A stretch of DNA of 64,000 nucleotides from Isoperla grammatica. Taxonomy: Eukaryota; Arthropoda; Insecta; Plecoptera; Perlodidae. The notes beneath the pieces are model-generated. The model had not been told where the DNA came from and searched no databases. It worked only from the letters and a program-made list of their open reading frames with translations. The stretch spans positions 9,716,587-9,780,586 of the forward strand of contig OX246743.1 of the NCBI GenBank assembly GCA_945910005.1, read 5' to 3'. The translations under genes were made by a program, and so were the position numbers. This document shows, in pieces, positions 47,598 to 59,825 of the stretch; positions within the stretch are counted from its first letter, which is position 1, and each line of letters starts with the position of its first letter.

Positions 47598-47640
47598 TGT
47601 CTAGTGGTCGAACGCATTACCGTGCAGTTAAACAGGCCAC
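47588..47640 (+). promoter_or_regulatory. Stem-loop / H-type pseudoknot stimulating the frameshift
   Basis: Stem 1 pairs CGGTAATG (47592-47599) with CATTACCG (47615-47622) perfectly, starting 6 nt after the slippery site. Three more pairs (47588-47590 with 47623-47625) can stack below a bulged C. The loop sequence GTGGTC (47604-47609) can pair with GGCCAC (47635-47640), one being a G-U pair, forming stem 2. Lengths fit an H-type pseudoknot. The gag stop and the pol ATG lie within stem 1. Confidence 0.75.
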
Positions 47641-50600
47641 CGACGAATGGAAACATTGGTGTAAGTTAGTATCACACTTTATGAAAAATGAACCCAAACT
47701 GAGCTACCTGTTAGAAAACAAGGAAGATGATGACCGGTTATTTGTAACCACAGATATTCTAGGAACTATGTTACCAGGCTTACTCGATTCTGGAGCTAGT
47801 CGATCCGTGTTAGGGGAAAAAGGATTCCAGAAACTTAAACATTTACGCCTTAATATTCAGTCACCCGGAACACTGCAAATCATGACAGCTTGTGGACAGA
47901 GATGTAAGGTAAACGGGGTAATAGAGCTTCCTATGAAAATTGAAGGAGAATTTAAATTGATTGAAGTATTGTACGTGCCTGAAGTCTCGACTGAATTGAT
48001 ACTTGGACTAGACTTTTGGAAGACCATGGGTATAGTACCGAACGTTGTCGCAGGTTCATGGAAATTCTCACGAGAGGAGGAACTCAGTTATATCTCGGGG
48101 ATAACCAAGATCCAAAGTTACTTTACGGAAAATGATCAGGAAAAAGTTCAAGAGTTCCTTGCCAAGTATTGTATTCCCACAGAAGACAGATTAGGATGTA
48201 CAACGTTAGTGAAGCATAAAATTGACACTGGCACAGCAGAACCCATCAAACAAAGATATTATCCCGTATCGCCAGCCAAACAAAACCTGATTAACCAAGA
48301 ACTTGATTCAATGTTAACACAGGGTATAGTTGAACCGTCACAGAGTGCATGGTCTTCTCCTATCGTCCTGTTAGAGAAACCGGATGGATCTAAAAGATTT
48401 GTAGTAGATCTACGGAAGGTTAACCAAGTTACAAAACGAGATGCATATCCACTCCCCTACGTATCATCAATTTTAGATCGGTTACGAGATTCAAACGTTC
48501 TCTCATCAATCGACTTAAAGAGAGCGTATTGGCAAGTACCTCTCGAGGAGAGTAGCAAGGAGAAAACTGCGTTTACAGTACCTGGAAGAGGTCTATTCCA
48601 TTTTACTAGAATGCCGTTTGGACTACACAACTCTCCAGCTACCTGGCAGAGACTCATCGATAAAATTCTTGGTCCCGATCTTGAGCCATATGTATTCGTA
48701 TACTTAGACGATATAATCATAACAACGTCAACGATCGAGGAACACTTAAGAATTCTCGAAGAAGTGTTAAAACGATTACATGCAGCGGGTCTTTCCATTA
48801 ATAAAGATAAATGTGTCTTTGGGCGATCCGAACTCAAGTATCTAGGATACGTTGTTGATAGTCATGGACTGAGAGTTGACCCAAGTAAGGTCGAATCAAT
48901 CCTCAATTATCCCCGACCTACTACAGCCAAAGAAGTACGTCGATTCATAGGTCTTACGTCATGGTATAGGAGATTTGTACCGAATTTCTCTACTTTAATT
49001 TCTCCACTGACCCAATTAACCAGAAAACGACAAAAATTTGTATGGAGTGAAGAAGCTGAAGAATCATTTCGGCTGCTGAAAGAAAAATTAGTCGAGGCAC
49101 CGATAATGAGCTGTCCAGATTTCACTCTTCCCTTTGTTTTGCAAACTGATGCCTCTGCATATGGATTAGGGTGGGTTCTCTCACAGAGCTTTGAAGACGG
49201 TGAACACGTAATCGCGTATGGAAGTAGGAGTTTGACAAGGCAAGAACGCAATCTCTCTACGACGGAAAGAGAATGTCTCGCTGTGATATGGGGTATAGAG
49301 AAAAATCGGCATTACCTTGAAGGAACCCACTTTACGGTGATAACAGACCACTATTCACTCCTTTGGCTACACAACCTGAACGATCCCGGAGGAAAACTGT
49401 CAAGATGGTCTCTTCGTTTACAACCGTATGATTTTAGTATAGTCCATAGGAAAGGAAGTGAACACCTGGTGCCAGATGCATTATCACGAGCGGTACCTGT
49501 TGACTTGATAACCATCTCACCAGAAATAACAGATAAATGGTACCTAAAAATGAAGAAACAAATTCAAGAACATCCCTTACAATTTCCACTATGGAGATTG
49601 GACGAAGGTAACCTCTATAAAAATGTAAATGGGTGGAAACTTGTAATACCAAAAGACTCCCGAATGTGTGTCTATAAAGAATGTCATGATGATCCAACAT
49701 CAGGTCATTTGGGTATATATAAAACATACAAACGTATGTCACAACTTTACTATTGGCCCAAGATGCGTAGCGATGTTGGACGCTATGTAAATCATTGCAC
49801 GATATGTATTCAGTACAAACCTGAACAGAGATTACCAGCCGGACTGATGGGAAAATCCCGTAAGATAGAACATCCCTGGCAACTCATTTCAACTGATCTC
49901 CTTGGACCATTCCCGCGCTCTTCGAAAGGGAATAAATATATTTTAGTAGTGTCAGATTGGTTCACCAAATACACTTTACTCTTCCCTCTTCGGTCCGCAA
50001 CGGCTACGAGGATTTGCCGACACATAGAGGAAGATGTCATATTAATGTACGGAGCACCACAAATAATTGTGTGCGATAATGGCCCACAGTACGCCGGGAA
50101 AGAAATGAAAGCTCTTGCAAAAACTTACCAATCACATATTTTCTTTAACGCAAAATACCATCCCCAAGTGAACCCAACTGAACGAATCAACCGAGTAATC
50201 AAAACCATGATTGCGTCATATGTTGAAGAAAAGCATACAAAGTGGGATGCCCATTTGGCAAAATTAGGTTACGCACTTCGGACCGCAACACATGAGGTGA
50301 CAGGCTACACCCCTGCGTATCTTAACTTCGCCAGAGAAATACATATTTCAGGAAAGGTATATGGAACAATATCCGCCACGGAAGAAGAGGTACCGGAAAT
50401 AGCATCAAGATCCGAAATAAACCAAAAAGCAAAGACTTTAAAAGAAGTGTACCAAGAAGTTTATAAACGTCTTCAGCATGCCTACGAGCTAAGCGCCAAA
50501 CGATATAACCTTCGCCGCAGACCAGTGCAGTATAGTGTTGGACAGAAGGTGTACAAACGCAACTTCGCCCAGTCAAACGCCCCGGACAAATTCAACGCTA

Positions 50601-50734
50601 AATTAGCACCAAAATTCATTGGACCTTTTACCATTGTGAAGAAACTATCACCATTAGTATATGAATTAGAAAACAGCAAGAATAGAAGTATAGGATATTG
50701 GCACGTACAAGATCTCAAACCGAACCCAGATTAA
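47597..50734 (+). CDS. pol: Pol polyprotein (protease, RT, RNase H, integrase)
   Basis: Encodes 1045 residues from its first ATG, but is probably made as a Gag-Pol fusion by -1 frameshifting. Aspartic protease: DSGAS at 64-68. Reverse transcriptase, about 217-415: FVVDLR near 271, first catalytic Asp at 306 in SSIDLKRAYWQV, and YLDD at 369-372. RNase H, about 510-635: likely catalytic D518, E559 and D584. Integrase: zinc-binding H697, H704, C734, C737; catalytic D767 (STDLLGPF), D827 (VCDNGPQY) and E862 (NPTERINR), with 34 residues between the last two. A GPY/F motif (FIGPF, 1007-1011) and WHVQDLKP close the protein; no chromodomain is seen. There are no internal stops or frameshifts. The stop is followed 41 nt later by the polypurine tract. 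The ATG overlaps the gag stop (TAATG), so reinitiation is an alternative to frameshifting. Confidence 0.97.
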   Translation: MSSGRTHYRAVKQATDEWKHWCKLVSHFMKNEPKLSYLLENKEDDDRLFVTTDILGTMLPGLLDSGASRSVLGEKGFQKLKHLRLNIQSPGTLQIMTACGQRCKVNGVIELPMKIEGEFKLIEVLYVPEVSTELILGLDFWKTMGIVPNVVAGSWKFSREEELSYISGITKIQSYFTENDQEKVQEFLAKYCIPTEDRLGCTTLVKHKIDTGTAEPIKQRYYPVSPAKQNLINQELDSMLTQGIVEPSQSAWSSPIVLLEKPDGSKRFVVDLRKVNQVTKRDAYPLPYVSSILDRLRDSNVLSSIDLKRAYWQVPLEESSKEKTAFTVPGRGLFHFTRMPFGLHNSPATWQRLIDKILGPDLEPYVFVYLDDIIITTSTIEEHLRILEEVLKRLHAAGLSINKDKCVFGRSELKYLGYVVDSHGLRVDPSKVESILNYPRPTTAKEVRRFIGLTSWYRRFVPNFSTLISPLTQLTRKRQKFVWSEEAEESFRLLKEKLVEAPIMSCPDFTLPFVLQTDASAYGLGWVLSQSFEDGEHVIAYGSRSLTRQERNLSTTERECLAVIWGIEKNRHYLEGTHFTVITDHYSLLWLHNLNDPGGKLSRWSLRLQPYDFSIVHRKGSEHLVPDALSRAVPVDLITISPEITDKWYLKMKKQIQEHPLQFPLWRLDEGNLYKNVNGWKLVIPKDSRMCVYKECHDDPTSGHLGIYKTYKRMSQLYYWPKMRSDVGRYVNHCTICIQYKPEQRLPAGLMGKSRKIEHPWQLISTDLLGPFPRSSKGNKYILVVSDWFTKYTLLFPLRSATATRICRHIEEDVILMYGAPQIIVCDNGPQYAGKEMKALAKTYQSHIFFNAKYHPQVNPTERINRVIKTMIASYVEEKHTKWDAHLAKLGYALRTATHEVTGYTPAYLNFAREIHISGKVYGTISATEEEVPEIASRSEINQKAKTLKEVYQEVYKRLQHAYELSAKRYNLRRRPVQYSVGQKVYKRNFAQSNAPDKFNAKLAPKFIGPFTIVKKLSPLVYELENSKNRSIGYWHVQDLKPNPD

Positions 50735-50775
50735 TTTACCAGAGTATATATATACACCCCAAACTTTATAGACGT

Positions 50776-50785
50776 AAGGAGGGAG
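50776..50785 (+). other. Polypurine tract
   Basis: AAGGAGGGAG lies directly before the 3' LTR, the usual position for the primer of plus-strand DNA synthesis. Confidence 0.9.
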
Positions 50786-51748
50786 TGTGACGCCAGGGTT
50801 TGCGCCACAAAGTGTACTTAGAATTACCGGCCTCGAACTATACATGAATTACACGTCAACACTGATAAGAACGAATCGAGGGGAGGAACCAGTCAGTCAG
50901 CAGTCACTCTCTCGACAGACCAACGACCACGAGGACAGATCGCGGTGGAGCGGCGATCTACGCAAAGGCTTATACGAGGACTCAAAAATATACCAGTGTA
51001 AAATAGGAGTAGATTCGAACTTTCGGTGAATTACTTTCGTTTACCTGTGATCGATAAAATATATCGGAGCAATTTGAGAAGTTTCCACGTCTATACAGCC
51101 GCCGTTCATTCCACGAATCATTGATAGAAGGTAAGATCCGTCGCCCATTTATAGACTATTAAAGTTTGGCGTGTAGAAGAAATGGCCCAACACTGAAACG
51201 CCCGTTTTTTTGGTTTCAGTGCTAAGTATCAGAAGAAGAGCACTTCTTCTAGCAGACGAACTAGCCCTCCCCTACAATACACCTACTCGCGCGTCACCGC
51301 GTCGAGTGTAAACAACTGTACGATACGTCACATCTATAGCCAGACAATAACAGTTACAATCAAGATAGATATTAGCGAAAAGATCGATACTATAATTATT
51401 AATGTACATAACTTAGTCAATTATTCAATGGTATACACATGATTACTATTATCTAGGTGAAAGTGAATTTTAGTTTTTACCGTGCAAACACAAGAACATT
51501 TGTTGTTTATGTTGTTTATGTTTATATTATATTATCTTATAATCTTGGTACAATATATTAATATTCAATATCAAAATATTGAGATGGATTTTGTTCGTGA
51601 TTGGTTTCCTTCAACAAACTCAATTACGTGGCGCCCATCCTACCCATTCTCCACTCTTGAAGAAAACAACCCACGCCCACCCCGATTAGATGCTTTGCCC
51701 GGCCATGCAGGTCAACATGTATTGTTCCCGTCAAATACGGGTGTAACA
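50786..51748 (+). repeat. 3' LTR (963 bp)
   Basis: The same sequence as the 5' LTR apart from one base (T at 51585). Ends ...GTGTAACA. The intron-like segment and hairpins recur at +5860 positions. It should supply polyadenylation and may act as a promoter on downstream DNA. Confidence 0.97.
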
Positions 51749-51752
51749 AGAA
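51749..51752. repeat. Target site duplication, right (AGAA)
   Basis: AGAA follows the 3' LTR and matches the four bases before the 5' LTR. Confidence 0.85.
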
Positions 51753-51909
51753 AGCAAAGAAGAAATAACCTCGAGGAAATCAAGATTGTCGTTAGCAACG
51801 AGAGAAACAGAAGGTATACATTGTTTAGAGGTGTACACAACCCCTAGAGGTGTGTTCAATATGTACATTCTCGTATGTGCAACGTGGCTAATCGAGACGT
51901 TAAGAGTTC

Positions 51910-52195
51910 TTCTCCTAAAAAAATGTGAGTTAAATCTATCATATGGTCACCAACCCACAGTCTGTCCGATCCAAATGTCACTTTTCATCAAAGATTCTAT
52001 TAAATTACTCAAATTAGTTTTCCTAACAAAACGTGAGTTTATATCTGTTTCTTTCATAGTGGTCACCCAGCCACAACCTGTCCCAACCGTTTTTCATTAA
52101 ATACACTTATTTAATTTCTTTTTCTAACAAAATGTGGATTTATATCTGTGTTGTCTCGTAGTGGTCACCCAACCACGACCTGTCCCAGCGAAATG
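51910..52195. repeat. Degenerate tandem repeat, ~105 bp, three copies
   Basis: Copies at about 51914, 52022 and 52123 share CCTAACAAAACGTGAGTTTA-like starts, ATATCTGT, AGTGGTCACCCAACCAC and CCTGTCCCA. Spacings are about 108 and 101 bp. The first copy is the most diverged. Similar sequence was not seen on the other side of the retrotransposon. Confidence 0.7.
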
Positions 52196-54060
52196 TCTCT
52201 GTTCGTCGTATCCCCCCCACGCCACCACGCATTCAGGGTCTTAGAACTCTCTCTCTCTCTCTCTCTTGCTCGGTTCTAGGGGTGGTTGTATCGACCGGCG
52301 GGTAGTCTAGCTGCCAGGGGAGTGTTGCGGGGTGCCTAACGCAAGGGGCAGCGAGGAGAGTCTGCGCAGATGAGGTGCGCACTCGTCCCGGATTAGAAGA
52401 GACACAAGACAGTAAATGGAAGATGAGAATTGAAATATGTAACATGTCCGCGTATTTATTTATTTAGGTATGTGAAAAGTGAAATATGGTGTGTGTGTTT
52501 TTTTGTTTGTTTTGTTGGCCGTTATGACGGGGAAAAATTGAACTTTTTCTGTGGGTTCGGGTGTGGTTGGTAATTGTGTGCTGGCCGCACTCAGGGAAAT
52601 GAAATGAGGCACTCACAAACGGATTATTTAATGTAATAATAAATGCAAATTCAGGAAGAGACTTTTCAAATAAAAACAAAAATGCATTTCAATATGCATT
52701 TCACAGAACTACCCTGATACTGCAGTCATTTTGACATAAGTAGTATTAGTTGCGGGAAATTGTAATATTTTCAAATTGAGAAGTGTTTGTTTCGTTATTA
52801 CCAAGAATGATAATATATAGGCTGCACTTCAGTGTATGTATAGTTATACTAAAATGTATAATATATCGGTAATAAAATGAGCTTAAGAATGTATATAACC
52901 ATTTACTTCGCAAACTAACATTGAAAAGTCAATTAACTGCGAGTATGGTCAAAGTATCACTTATGGAAAATTAGTAAAACCATTACCACAACAATCCAAA
53001 AATATTACGGATGTATCATTTGAATTACAACTAACTTTTATAAACCAAAATATAAAAACGTCAGGTCACCAGGTGGATTCTTTTTGTTTTAAATACACAT
53101 TTTTGTATTATTATATCTTCCTTTAATATAAAAACCTAAATCTTGAAAGTTTGGCATAATATAATATTATGATCATTCATCGTTATTAAATTCAACAAAA
53201 CTTTAAAACACTTTAGTTAGAATCTTCCGAGCACAGTCGTTAGCCATACAATCTTAATAACATTGTGATATTAGATATGCCCCCCCCCCCCCCCCAAAAA
53301 AAAAAAATCATCTGACATGATCACGCATTTCGTTTAAATATTTACCCCACGAAAACTTCCGTTATCATAAAACTGTAATTGAAAATGGGATTGGAAGCGA
53401 AATATAAATTATTGCATTTCCCCCCTCCCTCCGCGTGGAACGTTTTCTTTAGACGACGTATATAGTTTAGAGAGTTTACACGCAAAGAAACGTCAATTTA
53501 ACGAACAAGTATTCAAAATGTTAATAGATTTTACGGAAGGAAGGATCGTAAAAAAAAAAAAATAATGAAATTTCTGTATCTTAGATTTATGAACGTTAAC
53601 TGTTGGGACACCTGCCCGATTAACATATAGCTATGGCCACTTCTCACCATTTTCAATTAGATTAGGAACACTAATACCGGTTGCAGCTTATTAGATGTCA
53701 TGTAGGAGAAGCAATATAGGGTTCTAAAACTGTATGTAATTAAAAGTGAAGAATATACCCAATTTATGCAAACTATTTTTGGAGGATATAATGCTGTCAA
53801 GAAAATGAATATGATGCAATTAAATACCATGTGGTTTTACTATTTATGCACTAACTATTGTTATTAATTCGTGAATTTATTACTAAAAATATGATTTGTA
53901 TTTTGTAAAAACCACGTTAGCGATTGTAAAGTATGACAATAATTGATTATAATCTTATAATAATTAGAATAAGGGGAAAATCTATATTGTTAGAATGAAG
54001 AATATCATAAAAAGCACGTTAAGATTTTGTTGATAATAAATAAATAAATAAATAAATTCA
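52196..54060. other. No gene recognised
   Basis: Includes a short CT repeat (about 52247-52266), a C16-A run (53281-53307), an A-run at 53550-53562 and a GC-rich patch near 52268-52400. The remainder is AT-rich. Confidence 0.5.
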
Positions 54061-54124
54061 CATTTAGAGTCTACCCACTCAGTAACTAAACTGATTTACA
54101 GTGGGGGACTTTAATTTAAAGTGA

Positions 54125-54255
54125 CTAAACCAACCCTGTAGGCTTCGAACACCATCGACGAGTGAGCGATAACCAATCAAAGATCGATATTTCAAATACG
54201 AAACATATGAATCAGTGATTGGACAGTGCGAACACCTGCGGACAAATGCCAGAAT
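54125..54255. mobile_element. Diverged fold-back copy, CCAAT family
   Basis: Shows the layout of 43500-43702: AACACCATCGACGAGTGAGC, AACCAATCAAAGATC, centre ATTTCAAATACGAA, then a weak complement with CAGTGATTGGACAGTGCGAA. The arms pair poorly, so this is an old copy. An ACTGATTTACAGTGGGGGAC motif just upstream (about 54090-54109) has a relative at 58751-58770. Confidence 0.45.
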
Positions 54256-56627
54256 CAACAAGGCCGATTCAGAACAACTTTGAATTTATTGAGAGTGTTG
54301 GTAGTTGTAGGCCCCTATAAAATACAGTTGTGTATATATAGCAGATGAAACTGGTGCAGATGTAATCGTGTTATTATTACGAGTGATGCTGTTTCACTGT
54401 TTTCAAAACTAAATTTGGCAATAATAGTAAAAAAAAAAAAAAAAAACATATTTGTACTTCAATACTAGATCAGCTTATTCACAATGTTTGAAATACGTTC
54501 ATGTTTAAACATGAGAAAATGCGTGTGTGTGTATATATATATATGCGCCCAAGTGGCAAAAGTACCTCGCTCACGTCAACCTTGAGTTCAGCCGGAACCT
54601 TCCCACCCTTTCTTTAATCATTTCCCTAGTTGGCTCTGTACAAAACGGTTAACTTGATATGCAAAATATGGGATATAGAATCTGCCCGTTTAATTTGAAT
54701 ATCGGGTCTGGCGAACGGACGAGGTAGGGTAGAGGGTAGAAGGAATACGACGTGTCAGAAAGTTGATTAACATTCAGTTACGGCTCGTTTTACACGGAGA
54801 CGTTGTATGTGCGTTTGACGGGAACATTTTTCCCGTGGGATTAAAAAGAAAATATTGTTATTACTATTAAAAAATTCTATATTATAAATTTAAAATAACA
54901 CACACAGTATAATGATAACCTATTTGCGAGTTGTGAATGGCAGCTCATTATTAATGTATTACATTTTTAATATATTATACTGCAGTGCTTTAGAAAATGT
55001 AAATATACTTATCATCAGGACGAAAATAAATAAAAACACGTTTTTGAACGGAATAGCTTAAAAACATTTAAAATGGAAAATTCAAAATTTCCAGACTCAT
55101 TTTTCAAGTACGACGATGAAGTATTGTTGGGTAGGGTACAGGAGCGAAAATGTATTTGTGCTTTTCGATTATAATCCTCTCGTTTGAGATTGCGGTTATT
55201 ATACGTTGATAAAGTAGATGTGATATTTGGAGACTATAATAAAAGATATTACAGACAGAGGTGGCAAAGCAAAGCAACTAATTTAGGTTCGTGTTTTATT
55301 CTTTAAATATTGAACATTCATAATTTACTATAACTTTGTGTTATTGTGCTAATAATACAACTCGTTGTCGTCGTCAGACGAAGAAAAACGAAACGAAAAT
55401 ATATTTTTAATTAATGTTTTCTTGATAAAAATGCTCCACATTATACTTGATCAAACTAATAATAATCTAATATTTTGAAGTCCACTCAATAATTACACTA
55501 TACATCATGGGCGTGTCAATGTATCTTCATGTTACAGAATTGCACATACATAAATAAACAAACAAAAAAGTCCCCAACAATTTTTCGAGATCCATTCACT
55601 TCCTTCGTCAAGCAAACAACGCCACCAAACTATCAATCTCCAATAAATCAATGTTCACCTAGCACAGGGAACAAGTCCATGAATCCTGCTCCCCGCTACG
55701 ATGGCATGAAAGGCGCAATACTCTAAAAGGTCAATTCCAATATATCAATTTTCATAACTTTGTCACCCGATACAGCATGTTTGGGTAATATTATTCCATT
55801 GTTCGGCTCTAAGGGCCCTCGAAAAAACTCCCAACCGCGATGCCAATAACTACAAATCAATAATATCGGCATTCAAGCTGTATTGGCGGTGTTTTGCCCC
55901 ATCGTACGTACCTACCTGGTGCATTGCTTTACAAGAGGGGTGCATCATTATGCGGCCCCTATAGGGGATGAATGACTTTATTAGGTGGGAGGGCCAAGTG
56001 CTTACAAGGTTCTATACATACACAAAGTGTAGGCAAAAAATAAATAACGTCAGGTATCTTGTATATATTTTTAAATGTATTTTATAACATATGATTATTC
56101 AGACGGAATTTTATGGTAAGACTGACACCATTTCCCGGAATATCGTGTCTGTGGATCTTGTAGAGATAATTCAATGCTTATCAGATTTTGTCATATCTTA
56201 GATTTAGACTGATGGGTTTCATTCAGTTTTCGTTTTACTATTTATCATAATATTTAACCTTGATTTTGTAGTCAATAGGTTTACGTTTATTAGTTACTAC
56301 CTATTGGTACTGGTACTAACTTACTACCATCACTACTATGATTTCAAAATTTGAGACTTGTCTCGTTTTCTGCTCGTTGTGAACCGTGGATATAAATGAC
56401 CCGAAAACCCTTACATCACTATTCTAATAATTCATTTATTTGTTACTATTCCCAAAACACAATCAACGATATAATTATGTAACTTTATATTCATTTAAAT
56501 CATCGTTATATCTACGTATCGAATATATTTTTACTCATTTTCTTTTTAAAGATTTGTTTACTCTTTCATCACAGATCACCGAGAGGAGTTTTATCCATAT
56601 TTGCCGATAATGCTCTGCACAAGTCAC

Positions 56628-56672
<45 letters not shown>

Positions 56673-57109
56673 TCGCGTTGCTATGGGGATCAAGAAGAGA
56701 TACCGGTTTTACATCATTAGTCCGTCGTCTGTGCTGCGAGGCAAACGAATGAAAAAGAAATCAAAATAACCCGTAATTGGTAAGGAGAGTGGGGAGAGAG
56801 AGCGGGGGGATGTCAGAATATACGAGAAGAAAGCAAAACAAACACAAGGGACGAAAAAGAAAAAAAACTCATTGATAACAAAATAAATTACTCCCTAAAT
56901 CTAACTACAACTTCTCAGCTTTACAAAATGAACAAGTTAAACAGTTCAACTTTCACCCTAGATAGATATTATATACAAAAAAAAGTTAACGAACATTTTC
57001 TCCTTTTCTTTTCGTTTCTTTTTTTTCTCGCCCTCTCCTCCCCGCCACACAATAAAGAGTTCATTTACCTCGGTGGCGCAACGCAACGCAACCTGTTGAG
57101 TCTTAATTA
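54256..57109. other. AT-rich DNA, no gene recognised; (AT)20 microsatellite
   Basis: A perfect (AT)20 repeat occupies 56631-56670. An A-run lies at 54430-54446 and a short GT/AT repeat at 54522-54544. A GAGAGAGAGC tract lies near 56793-56803. Nothing coding recognised. Confidence 0.55.
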
Positions 57110-57440
57110 ATTTAATTTACGGCGGCGTTAGAAGACGCCTCCTCCGCATTGTTCCTACACCGTCGGACCGGGCGTCGCGACGCGCCGGGCACGGAGCAAA
57201 GAACGCCGCCGTCTTAGTGCGCAACCTCACCGCGCATGTTTCGCGAGTACACACGATAGTACTCCACTGTGCTAATAACCCCCTTAATGAGAACCGCGAA
57301 ACTGGGGTAGTGTACGCGCAAACTTATTAACCCCACCCCGCCCCTCCCCCCGCACCCACCACCCAACGAACCTAGTCTTACGGCGCCAACAGGGCAAATG
57401 TTCGCGTGTCAAAACTATACACGGCGTCGCGCGCTTAAAT
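57110..57440. other. GC/CpG-rich patch
   Basis: Locally CpG-dense, with ACGGCGGCGTTAG, GGGCGTCGCGACGCGCCGGG and CCGCCGTC words, in AT-rich surroundings. Together with 740-1080 it is the most island-like segment of the window. No open frame of interest. Confidence 0.4.
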
Positions 57441-57895
57441 TCGTGTCGGAAACTTTTCTCCCTCTCACCTTTAATTAACGATTTTTATAATGGTTAAACG
57501 TAAAGTGAATTAATAAAGACGTGGTAATCTACGTTAAAGTGCGATGTACTTGGATTTTCACGAATTCAGTTTAGTAAGAATGATCTCACTTAAATATAAT
57601 TTAAAAAGTTGGATGGTAATTAAAAGGGTGATTTAATAATAATATATTGTCAGTCCTAATTCTTAGACACGCCGGAAAAGATACGCACAAAAAAAAGGTG
57701 TAGAAAATATTAATTTTGTTTAAATAAAAAATAAGCGTGATACTGGAAAGATTTATAATGTGAGTATTTTATTTTTTACACATAATATTAAAAGATAAAA
57801 AAGGCGTCACGAACTTGCATTAGAAAATAGAATAGGTCCTCCCTGTTATGATTCTTATGATGTATATGTGAAGTGTGAACAAATGGGTGAGGTAA

Positions 57896-57900
<5 letters not shown>

Positions 57901-57955
<55 letters not shown>
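57901..57955. repeat. (CT)27 microsatellite
   Basis: An uninterrupted CT dinucleotide run. The flanking 61-codon frame owes its LSLSLS core to this repeat. Confidence 0.98.
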
Positions 57956-59400
<1,445 letters not shown>

Positions 59401-59514
59401 GTGCAGAGAGAAAGAGATTGAAAAAGAATCAAACTGAGCAAACGGCATAAGAAAAATTCACCAGACCGGTAAACTTGTTCTAATTCAAATACTACAACCT
59501 CCGACCTCGAATGA

Positions 59515-59580
59515 AGCCAGCTAGGCAGTCAGGCAGCCAGCCAGCCAGGCAGCCAGGCAGCCAGGCACTCAGGCAGCAGT
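59515..59580. repeat. CAGG/CAGC simple repeat
   Basis: Interrupted tetranucleotide repeats of CAGG and CAGC (GGCAGCCAGCCAGCCAGGCA). Confidence 0.85.
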
Positions 59581-59703
59581 AGCAAATCGCAAGACATCGA
59601 AGTACGAACGAAATACTCGTCTCTGAAAATTGGGGGCCACGTTATTTTCTGATGTGGTTAGTCGTAATATTGTACGGCAGAGTGGTCCCAAGATCAAAGC
59701 TAG

Positions 59704-59772
59704 TGGGGGTGGGGGGTGGTGGGTGGGGGGGGGGGGGCGGATGTTTCGAGCAATAAGTCTCTCGGAGAAAGA

Positions 59773-59806
<34 letters not shown>

Positions 59807-59825
59807 TGAGAGAGAACGAGAAGTT
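59704..59825. repeat. G-rich run followed by GA repeat
   Basis: A G-rich stretch (59704-59738) is followed by GAGAGAGAGAGAGAGAGA-type sequence (59773-59814). Confidence 0.85.

Larger units (their letters stand above)
44926..51748 (+). mobile_element. Complete Ty3/Gypsy-type LTR retrotransposon (6823 bp)
   Basis: All parts expected of an intact element are visible in order: 5' LTR, primer binding site, gag, pol, polypurine tract, 3' LTR, flanked by AGAA duplications. The domain order protease, reverse transcriptase, RNase H, integrase places it with Ty3/Gypsy (Metaviridae). There is no env frame: only 51 nt separate the pol stop from the 3' LTR. One LTR mismatch and two uninterrupted frames suggest a recent insertion that may still be active. 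The mixed features (tRNA-Lys primer site, -1 frameshift, no env) were not assigned to a named lineage. Confidence 0.97.

Noticed and set aside
48457..50718. Minus-strand frames inside pol
   Set aside because: They are antisense shadows of the conserved pol coding sequence.
50735..50785. A possible env gene downstream of pol
   Set aside because: Only 51 nt lie between the pol stop and the 3' LTR, so no third gene fits there.
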